DNA from: Candidatus Melainabacteria bacterium
GTDB lineage: Bacteria; Cyanobacteriota; Vampirovibrionia; Obscuribacterales; Obscuribacteraceae
NCBI GenBank assembly: GCA_016209785.1
Contig: JACQVM010000308.1
Coordinates: forward strand, 1-5,140
DNA: 5,140 nucleotides
Direction: 5' to 3'
In this document: positions 1-5,140 of the stretch, in pieces
Numbering within the stretch: position 1 is the first letter of the stretch
How the letters are laid out: the number at the start of each line of letters is the position of its first letter
Position numbers and translations under genes: made by a program
Notes under the pieces: model-generated
What the model saw: the letters and a program-made list of their open reading frames with translations, nothing else
Database searches by the model: none
Told to the model about the DNA's origin: nothing

Positions 1-23
1 GACCTAGAATTGGAATCGTGAGG

Positions 24-1946
24 ATGGGATTGACAAGGGGAGATTTAATACCCCAGGGTTTAGGAAGATCCGTTTTCCGATTCCTTGCTGGTGGTCAGGT
101 GTTGATTTTGGTGCTAAGTTCGGTGCTAGCACCAGTAGCGTGTGCTCAGGGACTTTCCATGGGTGCGGATGCTGTGACGAGCACCAGCAATAGTTCCTTG
201 TCTTCTACTGGCAACCGATCTAATTATTTGGCACAGGTTGGTACCGTATTGCCTACGGATGTGGTGCCCTTGCCTGCTGCTCAGGAAAGAATGTCGTTCG
301 GGGAAAACCTACAACTTCGCGTGCTGCAGCGACTGCCGGCACGCTTTTATTTTAATAGCAGTGTTGAAACTTCTTTTCGTTATGAGACCAACGTCTTTCA
401 ATTTCCTACAAAGCGCAAGTTTCTTAGTCAGATATTTCAGACTGCGCCGCCGCCTGTGTTTCGACTGTTAAGCACGGAAAATCAACAAAGGATTATCCGT
501 ACGATAGAAATGGCTAACAACGACGATATGGTGTTTCGTGTGCTGCCTAACGTATCTGGTGGCTGGACTGTTACACCTAGAACGCGAGTGTTTGCCAATT
601 ATTTCATGATTCGTGACTCGTTGTTTCACAACACGAGGTTGAATACAGTAATTCACTCTATTGCTTATGGTGCTCAGCAAGATATTCCTATTACAAGGCG
701 TGGCAATTTGCAACTGGAGTTTCAAGCTCGTGAGTTGTATCAGCTTCATTCACAACCGGTATTTGATTTCTTGCCAGCACTTACTTTTTCTTATATTTTG
801 ACTCCACGGATGGTGGTGTTTGCTAATACATTACTTCAGTTACGTGGCAAGCGATATTTTCAGGCACCAACTAGAGAAATTGATCCGTTCTATACGTTTG
901 GTGGCCTATATCAGCGTGGCGCATGGTCATTTTCATCTACGGCTACTTTTGTGCAAAACTTCCGTGAGCCTTTTCGGGCAAATGCCAGCATTCCACAAAA
1001 CAACTACTCATGGATTCTTGATTTTGAGTTAGCTAGGAGGCTGTTAAAGCAGTTGCCTGGGTTGCAAGCATTTATCCGGGCTGAGCCCATTTATAATTTT
1101 CATTCGCATAACAGACCTGGTTTAGCTGGCGTAGATTTTCGCTTGTTTTTTGGTTTGCGATTTGCAGTAAGTAAGCCACCACTTACTGCTGCTCTGGAGC
1201 AAATCCGGCAACAGCTTGAAGAACAGGAAAGTGCGCCACCACCCGGCAAGACCCCTGGCGAACCTAAGCCATCTGCTTTCTTAATGCCTTACCAATTAAT
1301 TGCCGGCAGTATACAACCGATGCATGGTTTGCTGAGCCCGGTGATGGTGCAGCAAGCAAGTGATGTTGGTGTTGCTCCAGCTTTGACAGTACTGCATCCC
1401 ATGGCTAATTTAAGCTCCCACGTTCCATCTGGTTCACCAGTTGAGCTTGTTTCGGCTCCTATTAAATCTATAACGATTGTTCAACATAATGAGGTGGTGC
1501 AATCGGCCTCAGATAATCTTGTGGCGCCAGTTGGTTTAGTTACGTCATTACCTGAGCCAGTACCGGCGAGTGCATCGTCAGTAAGTGATGAGGTTCGCTT
1601 TGTTGCTATGACTCCACCAGAGTCCATTGGAGCCAGTGAACATGACGATGTGGGCAGGAAGATTACAATGAGAGGACAGGACGAACATTCAACTGTAGGA
1701 GCCGAGCCGTTGCGTATAGCGAGTCTGGAATCTCGGCCAGCTAATAATAAGAAGAAGTCACACCGTTCAGCAAGGGTTGTTAGTCGGTCGTCATCGTTGG
1801 GCAAAAGTTCTCGGCGACAACCCGCGAGTTTACAAATGATACTGGTACCACCGTTGCCGACAGTAAATCCTGTAGCTAGAGATAATCCGTTTGCTGGGTC
1901 TGGTATTGATGTGTCAAAACCGATAATGTTTAATGTCGTTCATTAA
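24..1946 (+). CDS. Secreted outer-membrane beta-barrel-like protein with long disordered C-terminal tail
   Basis: About 640 residues, function unknown. Numbered from the ATG at 24, residues 1-41 look like a signal peptide: arginines near the N-terminus, a hydrophobic core around residues 21-38 and an A-C-A|Q cleavage site after residue 41. Residues 42-95 are Ser/Thr/Asn-rich. Residues about 100-384 alternate polar and aromatic residues in short strands (for example RVFANYFMIRD and VDFRLFFGLRFAV), as expected for an outer-membrane barrel. Residues about 385-640 are Pro/Ser/Ala/Val-rich, with a basic patch (NKKKSHRSAR) near 575, and look disordered. I prefer the ATG at 24 because a GGA at 12-14 lies 9 bases upstream. 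GTG at 18 is an alternative, and the frame is open to the left edge, so a start further upstream cannot be excluded. The gene converges on the minus-strand operon 29 bases away. Barrel assignment is by sequence character only; coding status is firm. Confidence 0.75.
   Translation: MGLTRGDLIPQGLGRSVFRFLAGGQVLILVLSSVLAPVACAQGLSMGADAVTSTSNSSLSSTGNRSNYLAQVGTVLPTDVVPLPAAQERMSFGENLQLRVLQRLPARFYFNSSVETSFRYETNVFQFPTKRKFLSQIFQTAPPPVFRLLSTENQQRIIRTIEMANNDDMVFRVLPNVSGGWTVTPRTRVFANYFMIRDSLFHNTRLNTVIHSIAYGAQQDIPITRRGNLQLEFQARELYQLHSQPVFDFLPALTFSYILTPRMVVFANTLLQLRGKRYFQAPTREIDPFYTFGGLYQRGAWSFSSTATFVQNFREPFRANASIPQNNYSWILDFELARRLLKQLPGLQAFIRAEPIYNFHSHNRPGLAGVDFRLFFGLRFAVSKPPLTAALEQIRQQLEEQESAPPPGKTPGEPKPSAFLMPYQLIAGSIQPMHGLLSPVMVQQASDVGVAPALTVLHPMANLSSHVPSGSPVELVSAPIKSITIVQHNEVVQSASDNLVAPVGLVTSLPEPVPASASSVSDEVRFVAMTPPESIGASEHDDVGRKITMRGQDEHSTVGAEPLRIASLESRPANNKKKSHRSARVVSRSSSLGKSSRRQPASLQMILVPPLPTVNPVARDNPFAGSGIDVSKPIMFNVVH
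1164..1189. repeat. Perfect 8-base inverted repeat inside the barrel protein gene
   Basis: GCAGTAAG at 1164-1171 is repeated inverted as CTTACTGC at 1182-1189, with a ten-base spacer. It lies where the last barrel-like strand gives way to the disordered tail. No T-tract follows, so it is not an intrinsic terminator; it may be chance. Confidence 0.4.
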
Positions 1947-1975
1947 GCACTGCGAAGAAATCTTTTGCCCCAGTC

Positions 1976-2098
1976 TTAGAATTCTGCCACCAGTCCAAAA
2001 CTGGCAATGAGGATGATAAATGCAAAGTAAAGAAGGAAAAACCAGAACCATCTGGTTAGTATTGTAAATTCGCTGATTTTGTCCTCTTTGAGGGCCAT
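1976..2098 (-). CDS. 40-residue single-helix membrane protein, last gene of the cytochrome b operon
   Basis: A short open frame from ATG (2098) to TAA (1976) encodes 40 residues. The first 16 are polar (MALKEDKISEFTILTR), followed by one strongly hydrophobic, aromatic-rich helix at about residues 17-36 (WFWFFLLYFAFIIL and on) and the end GLVAEF. It has a good Shine-Dalgarno, AGGAGA at 2108-2113, nine bases before the ATG. It begins 23 bases after the stop of the FlpD gene, the same spacing as between the cytochrome b and FlpD genes. Small one-helix subunits are typical of cytochrome bc/b6f and oxidase complexes, so I infer an accessory subunit or stabiliser of the complex encoded here. No family is recognised. 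The gene is short enough to be missed by length cut-offs. Confidence 0.72.
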   Translation of the reverse strand: MALKEDKISEFTILTRWFWFFLLYFAFIILIASFGLVAEF

Positions 2099-2107
2099 CT
2101 TGGCGAT

Positions 2108-2113
2108 TCTCCT
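2108..2113 (-). promoter_or_regulatory. Shine-Dalgarno of the 40-residue membrane protein gene
   Basis: AGGAGA on the minus strand, nine bases before the ATG at 2098, in the short gap after the FlpD stop codon. It is the main argument that the tiny downstream frame is a translated gene. Confidence 0.65.
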
Positions 2114-2121
2114 GGTGGGTG

Positions 2122-2568
2122 TTAGTGATTATCTATAGATGGCTTGGTTGACTGGTTAACATCTGTGCCTGGCTTGTCTAGCTGGGATACAAGTTCAATG
2201 AATTCCTTGGCCTCGGAAATAAAGCGTGCTGCCTGTGGGCGTGATAACCACAGGGCAACAACTCGCCTTCGGTCTACTGTTTTTCTTAGCCCGGGAGGTC
2301 TTTGCCCTAATAGACGCTCGCGGATCATTCTGTTGCCCTCTCGATAATAGCAGTCACCGAGCTGGCATCCGCAAACGATAACCCCCGAGGCACCAGATTT
2401 CAGGGCTGCTTCCACCATAAGCGGCTGAATCATACCGCTGCAGGGGAATTTCACAATTTCAACATCAGGGAGGTCTTTGAGTTGACCTAAGTTGTTCACA
2501 TGAGCTCTCAAATCTAGCGAGCGTTCGCAGACTAGGGTGATTATCTTAGTGGTTGATTCGTCAGACAT
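2122..2568 (-). CDS. FlpD/MvhD-family iron-sulfur electron-transfer protein
   Basis: 148 residues, close to the usual length of the family (PF02662, methyl-viologen-reducing hydrogenase delta subunit). In methanogens MvhD carries a [2Fe-2S] cluster and passes electrons between hydrogenase or formate dehydrogenase and HdrA. Visible family marks are C14 in VCERS, C43 in FPCSGMIQP (family CSGRVDP), the block GVIVCGCQLGDCYYREGN with C66, C68 and C73 (family GCHPGDCHYQ-GN), and VVALWLS at 103-109, matching the W-[IV]-S segment. The family's N-terminal C-x2-C (CNWC) is C-x2-S here, with S17 in place of the second cysteine, while C66 is an extra cysteine. A Shine-Dalgarno AAGGAA at 2575-2580 supports the ATG. 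The gene lies 23 bases after the cytochrome b-ferredoxin gene, so the protein is probably the cytoplasmic partner of that ferredoxin domain. The family is confident; the final electron acceptor or donor is unknown. Confidence 0.9.
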   Translation of the reverse strand: MSDESTTKIITLVCERSLDLRAHVNNLGQLKDLPDVEIVKFPCSGMIQPLMVEAALKSGASGVIVCGCQLGDCYYREGNRMIRERLLGQRPPGLRKTVDRRRVVALWLSRPQAARFISEAKEFIELVSQLDKPGTDVNQSTKPSIDNH

Positions 2569-2574
2569 GGAAAG

Positions 2575-2580
2575 TTCCTT
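2575..2580 (-). promoter_or_regulatory. Shine-Dalgarno of the FlpD/MvhD gene
   Basis: AAGGAA on the minus strand, six bases before the ATG at 2568. It sits in the 23-base gap after the cytochrome b-ferredoxin stop and fixes the start. Confidence 0.6.
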
Positions 2581-2591
2581 GGCGCTAGTTC

Positions 2592-3725
2592 TTAACCTTT
2601 GGCAGAGGCCGTAATTTTAGCAGTCAGGTCAGTATCTAAAAGATTGGGCAGATCAATAGCATCAAAAGCACAGGCGCCGACACAAACGCCGCAGCCAGAG
2701 CACCGATATGACTTGACGGTAGCTAGCAATTTAAACCGTGAGCCGGCTGGAGCAGGTACCATTTCAATTGCTGCGTATGGGCAGTCTCTTGAGCACAAGG
2801 AACAGCCCGTGCATTTTTTCGTTACCACCTCGGCAGCCTCTACTTCTTTAGTGTGTACAAAATAAGGCAGCATACAAAGCACGATGACTCCAGTGACAAT
2901 TGTCAGCCAGTATGCCTGCAAATTCATTTGTGTCATGAGCCAATATGGCCACAAGAAAAACCAGTCTACCTCAAAAGCCGTTGGTTGCTGAGTGAGAGTT
3001 GCCATTGACCCACTGGTGACTGGATACCAGAGTAACAATATGCTAAGTAATGCAAAGAGCATAAATTGAATCACCGGCGGTGGTGTTAAGACAGGCCGCT
3101 GCATACGTACATAGTGAATCCATAATCCAAAAAGGAGTGAAAAGGAAAGACCAATATGAATAAACAAAAAATTGGACAGTGTATAGTTGGTAATCTCCTG
3201 CCCATTAAGGAACCACCATTTCAACGGCTCACCGATAATAGGCAGGACATCAAAAGACTTGGCTGTCATACGTGTCAGTGCTAGAGAGCGCTCGTCCCAG
3301 ACCAGGTAGTAACCTGTTTGTCCTATAAACAGCACAAGCAAAAGGAGCACTATTCCACTTAACCACTGCACAATGCGGTACTGCCGATAGCGATCGGTAA
3401 ACCAGACACGCAACATGTGCAAAAGGATTGCTATAACCATTGCATCTCCTGCGTAGCGGTGAATACCTCGAATTGTTGCACCAAATGGTATATGAGTAAT
3501 GTACTCTACTGTTGTGTATGCATTGATTAGCTTCTCAGCGGAATAAGCATTGTCTATTGTTGGAACATAATAAGCAAAGAGCAAAAGTCCTGATAAGAAC
3601 AGCACCCAAAGAAAAAACTGGGGTAAAGCACCGTGATAGTAAAGGGGGTTATATTTGCTGGTGACTACAGCATTTATCCATTGCTCAAGGGCTAGGGTGA
3701 CTTTGTTGAGTGGTTGTGTGTACAC
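2592..3725 (-). CDS. Cytochrome b fused to a C-terminal 2x[4Fe-4S] ferredoxin domain
   Basis: 377-residue membrane protein, probably exchanging electrons between quinone and cytoplasmic iron-sulfur partners. Residues 1-210 are the cytochrome b/b6 core with four helices (about 36-54, 86-107, 119-140, 184-206). The b-haem ligands are H89/H103 and H190/H204, both pairs spaced H-x13-H. Residues 217-291 resemble the start of subunit IV: a helix at 217-234, a PEWY-like loop reading VDWFF at 253-257, and a helix at about 271-291. The next helix expected in subunit IV is absent; instead residues 300-356 carry two ferredoxin motifs, C305-x2-C308-x2-C311-x3-C315-P and C342-x2-C345-x2-C348-x3-C352. With the N-terminus and the loops arranged as in cytochrome b, the clusters fall on the cytoplasmic side. 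The start is GTG, supported by AGGAGT at 3735-3740 and by homology beginning soon after. The FlpD gene follows 23 bases downstream. Family is confident; direction of electron flow is inferred. Confidence 0.93.
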   Translation of the reverse strand: MYTQPLNKVTLALEQWINAVVTSKYNPLYYHGALPQFFLWVLFLSGLLLFAYYVPTIDNAYSAEKLINAYTTVEYITHIPFGATIRGIHRYAGDAMVIAILLHMLRVWFTDRYRQYRIVQWLSGIVLLLLVLFIGQTGYYLVWDERSLALTRMTAKSFDVLPIIGEPLKWWFLNGQEITNYTLSNFLFIHIGLSFSLLFGLWIHYVRMQRPVLTPPPVIQFMLFALLSILLLWYPVTSGSMATLTQQPTAFEVDWFFLWPYWLMTQMNLQAYWLTIVTGVIVLCMLPYFVHTKEVEAAEVVTKKCTGCSLCSRDCPYAAIEMVPAPAGSRFKLLATVKSYRCSGCGVCVGACAFDAIDLPNLLDTDLTAKITASAKG

Positions 3726-3734
3726 AGCCAGCTT

Positions 3735-3740
3735 ACTCCT
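3735..3740 (-). promoter_or_regulatory. Shine-Dalgarno supporting the GTG start of the cytochrome b fusion
   Basis: AGGAGT on the minus strand, nine bases before the GTG at 3725, in the 20-base gap after the preceding gene. No ATG lies close enough to compete, so this site decides the start. Confidence 0.65.
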
Positions 3741-3745
3741 ATATC

Positions 3746-4087
3746 CTACTTTTTGCGTGGTAGAACTGTCTTTTCCTGTGGCTCTTCGTGCCCAATCACA
3801 ATTAGTGCGACCGAGGCAAGCATGAGCGCAATGCCTAAGAAGAAAAAATAAGCATAATACTGGAAATTGGGACTCTCTTGCATGCCATGAGTAAGGGTTA
3901 GCAAACTTATGCGCCCAAACTTAACTAAGTTCTGGATTCCCGTGAATTGAAGCCAGGTACTGCTTTCGAGAGGCACACTGTTTGGTGAATTAAGTAATCC
4001 AAGTTCAGCCAGTGGCATGAAAACGACTACGCCAACGCAGACTGTAGACAATATCAGGATAGTAATTGCCCAAAGCACCTTACTCAT
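3746..4087 (-). CDS. 113-residue two-helix membrane protein of unknown function
   Basis: Family not recognised. There is one helix at about residues 5-25 and a second at about 78-99, joined by a loop of some 50 residues. The tail EEPQEKTVLPRKK is charged and basic at its end, which by the positive-inside rule puts both ends in the cytoplasm and the loop outside. The frame is open upstream to 4228, but the start I choose is the internal ATG at 4087. It has GGAGA at 4096-4100 eight bases ahead, it immediately precedes the first helix, and it overlaps the previous gene's stop by only eight bases (ATGAGTAA), an arrangement typical of translational coupling. The longer version would overlap that gene by almost 150 bases and add a tail without membrane character. 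It lies 20 bases before the cytochrome b fusion, suggesting a membrane subunit or assembly factor for it. Confidence 0.8.
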   Translation of the reverse strand: MSKVLWAITILILSTVCVGVVVFMPLAELGLLNSPNSVPLESSTWLQFTGIQNLVKFGRISLLTLTHGMQESPNFQYYAYFFFLGIALMLASVALIVIGHEEPQEKTVLPRKK

Positions 4088-4382
4088 GATTGGGTTCTCC
4101 GCGGGCGGATTGGACAGGAGACTTGTCTGATTTAATAGCAGCGTAAATTTGTTCAAAAACGTGTATGCGTTTACGCAGTTTACCCTTGGACTTTTCTTCA
4201 AAGTAAATCCAATAAGCCTGCACTCCAACCAGCATAAGCGTCAAGACGATACCGCCTACCAGCAGTATCCAGTTGGCCTCAGTAAAAGAGGCAGTTACTC
4301 CTCTATATCCTGCAAAACACCAGGAGAGCGCAACTACTGAACAGCCAAAGGCAGCAATCTTATAAGCATTCCTGACTTTCAT
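4080..4382 (-). CDS. 100-residue two-helix membrane protein of unknown function
   Basis: Family not recognised. The short basic N-terminus (MKVRNAYK) is followed by a helix at about 8-26, a loop of about ten residues, a second helix at about 37-60 and a 40-residue charged tail. The tail begins EEKSKGKLRKR and by the positive-inside rule lies in the cytoplasm, giving a hairpin with both ends inside. The ATG has a strong GGAGG at 4388-4392 five bases upstream, embedded in the last codons of the preceding gene, whose stop is one base away. The 3' end overlaps the next gene's start by eight bases. It is thus coupled on both sides inside the operon and is probably stoichiometric with its neighbours. 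I infer an accessory subunit of the cytochrome b complex. Confidence 0.82.
   Translation of the reverse strand: MKVRNAYKIAAFGCSVVALSWCFAGYRGVTASFTEANWILLVGGIVLTLMLVGVQAYWIYFEEKSKGKLRKRIHVFEQIYAAIKSDKSPVQSARGEPNHE
4096..4100 (-). promoter_or_regulatory. Shine-Dalgarno deciding the start of the 113-residue membrane protein
   Basis: GGAGA on the minus strand, eight bases before the ATG at 4087, lying inside the 3' end of the preceding gene. It favours this internal ATG over the far upstream start at 4228. Confidence 0.6.
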
Positions 4383-4383
4383 A

Positions 4384-5140
4384 CTATCCTCCAGAGGATA
4401 CAGACATTGCTGTCGGCTTGGCTGGTGGCGCGTTAACCTTGCTTGCTGCTTTGCGACACCACTGGTGAGTCCAAAAGCTCAGTAACATAGCTAGCACACC
4501 GCCAATCATCCAGGTCCAATCAAGGCAAGGGACATCAAGCGGGTACGGTTTGACCAAGCCATTTATGCAATCGCAAAAGGTAACATAATCAAAGCACCAG
4601 CGATTAGACACCATAAAGTCTAGAAGGCCGTTATAAGTAATGTTGGGAACAAAAGTGGGTATTAGTTGGAATAAGCTATCAAGTGGCGTTGACTGCAAGC
4701 ATACCTCCTGGACTTTATAGAGAATGTCCTTGCCTGGGATTTCGTGAGATGTCTTAAGCAGCACTTTATAATTCCAATAATCTGGATTGGCTGTAAGAGC
4801 TTCTTTCACCAGGGATTCTGCTCTATTGCCTGAGGTGCCAACAAAAGGTTTTAGTAGCCAGTATGCAAAAGACTGTGTCAGTGGGGACAGGAACATCTCT
4901 GTTCTAGCCATAAAATAGTAGACAATGGCTGTAAGAGCTTGCAGTGCACCTAGTGTGGACATAATCATAGCTGCTCCTGCGGACTTGGCTCGGTCTGGAA
5001 GATCTGTCTTTTTCCAGATAAGCCATAGCTGCAGCACAATGCCAGCATCAATCATCAGAAAGAAGAAAGCACGCCAATATGGAGGGTCATTGTGTATGTT
5101 GGCAATGTTAAAAATAATCAGAAAGGAAAAAACAACCCAA
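4384..5140 (-). CDS. Multi-pass membrane protein with cysteine-containing external loop (5' end outside window)
   Basis: The frame is open through the right edge, so the gene is partial; 251 complete codons are visible. An ATG at 5055 is internal: the 28 codons before it encode hydrophobic residues (WVVFSFLIIFNIANI) and the stretch NDPPYWRAFFFL, which runs straight into the next helix. In visible numbering, helices lie at about 1-14 (cut), 24-43, 55-78 and 208-226. The 43-55 loop (KKTDLPDRAKS) and the tail after 226 (RKAASK, then Pro/Ser-rich) are basic and so cytoplasmic. This places the 130-residue loop at 79-207 outside, with five cysteines (C147, C182, C189, C191, C205). No haem c motif (CxxCH) is present. 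I do not recognise the family. It precedes the 100-residue gene by a single base and is probably part of the same membrane complex. Confidence 0.8.
   Translation of the reverse strand, partial: WVVFSFLIIFNIANIHNDPPYWRAFFFLMIDAGIVLQLWLIWKKTDLPDRAKSAGAAMIMSTLGALQALTAIVYYFMARTEMFLSPLTQSFAYWLLKPFVGTSGNRAESLVKEALTANPDYWNYKVLLKTSHEIPGKDILYKVQEVCLQSTPLDSLFQLIPTFVPNITYNGLLDFMVSNRWCFDYVTFCDCINGLVKPYPLDVPCLDWTWMIGGVLAMLLSFWTHQWCRKAASKVNAPPAKPTAMSVSSGG
4388..4392 (-). promoter_or_regulatory. Shine-Dalgarno embedded in the end of the upstream membrane protein gene
   Basis: GGAGG on the minus strand, five bases before the ATG at 4382. It overlaps the final Gly-Gly/stop region of the preceding gene, so ribosomes finishing that gene are well placed to restart. 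Confidence 0.65.

Noticed and set aside
238..1032. Open frames within the barrel protein gene: plus 238-471 and 820-1032, minus 468-749
   Set aside because: They lie fully inside a long, coherent gene with signal peptide and barrel pattern, and their translations show no recognisable domain.
1481..1804. Minus-strand open frame of 107 codons opposite the tail of the barrel protein
   Set aside because: No domain or ribosome site seen; it is explained as the antisense of low-complexity coding sequence.
1947..1975. Possible bidirectional terminator between the converging genes
   Set aside because: Only 29 bases remain and I find no stem with a T-tract in them.
2040..2057. Hairpin AACCAGA/TCTGGTT followed by a T-run on the minus strand, like a weak terminator
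   Set aside because: The stem is seven pairs with only three G-C pairs, the T-run is short, and it lies inside the 40-residue coding frame where it encodes the tryptophan/phenylalanine-rich helix start.
2599..2865. Plus-strand open frame opposite the ferredoxin domain
   Set aside because: The opposite strand encodes two intact [4Fe-4S] motifs; this frame is its shadow. The same holds for the plus-strand frames at 2144-2347 and 4149-4340.
4088..4228. Extended N-terminus for the 113-residue membrane protein from an ATG at 4228
   Set aside because: It would overlap the preceding gene almost fully over that stretch, has no membrane or domain character, and the ATG at 4087 has a good Shine-Dalgarno and an eight-base overlap.
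5053..5055. ATG at 5055 as start of the right-edge membrane protein
   Set aside because: The frame continues open to the window edge with 28 codons that form a hydrophobic helix and run into the next one, so this ATG is internal.

Overview
The window is almost entirely coding and holds two converging units. On the plus strand, at the left, is one long gene for a secreted, probably outer-membrane beta-barrel protein with a long disordered tail. On the minus strand, filling the rest of the window, is a tight operon read from right to left. Its order is: a multi-pass membrane protein cut by the right edge, a 100-residue two-helix membrane protein, a 113-residue two-helix membrane protein, a cytochrome b fused to a two-cluster ferredoxin, an FlpD/MvhD-type iron-sulfur protein, and a 40-residue single-helix membrane protein. 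The operon promoter lies beyond the right edge.

The signal peptide and beta-barrel character of the plus-strand protein point to a Gram-negative-type (diderm) bacterium. Cytochrome b plus an MvhD-like protein indicates quinone-linked, low-potential electron transfer. The barrel protein resembles, from memory, long barrel proteins of non-photosynthetic Cyanobacteria (Melainabacteria/Vampirovibrionia, Obscuribacterales). I hold that assignment loosely because no rRNA or other marker gene is present.

How the operon products may work together: the cytochrome b keeps all four haem-ligand histidines and therefore should carry two b haems across the membrane. Its C-terminus, where the last helix of a subunit-IV-like half would be, is instead a domain with eight cysteines for two [4Fe-4S] clusters. 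The FlpD-like protein is a soluble relay that in methanogens links hydrogenase to heterodisulfide reductase HdrA. The inferred path is quinone pool <-> haems b <-> ferredoxin domain <-> FlpD <-> an unseen cytoplasmic partner such as an HdrA-like flavoprotein. The flanking small membrane proteins are probably accessory subunits of this complex. No Rieske protein, cytochrome c or HdrA is visible in the window.

Gaps between genes are at most 29 bases. I see no RNA genes, insertion sequences, CRISPR arrays or convincing terminators.
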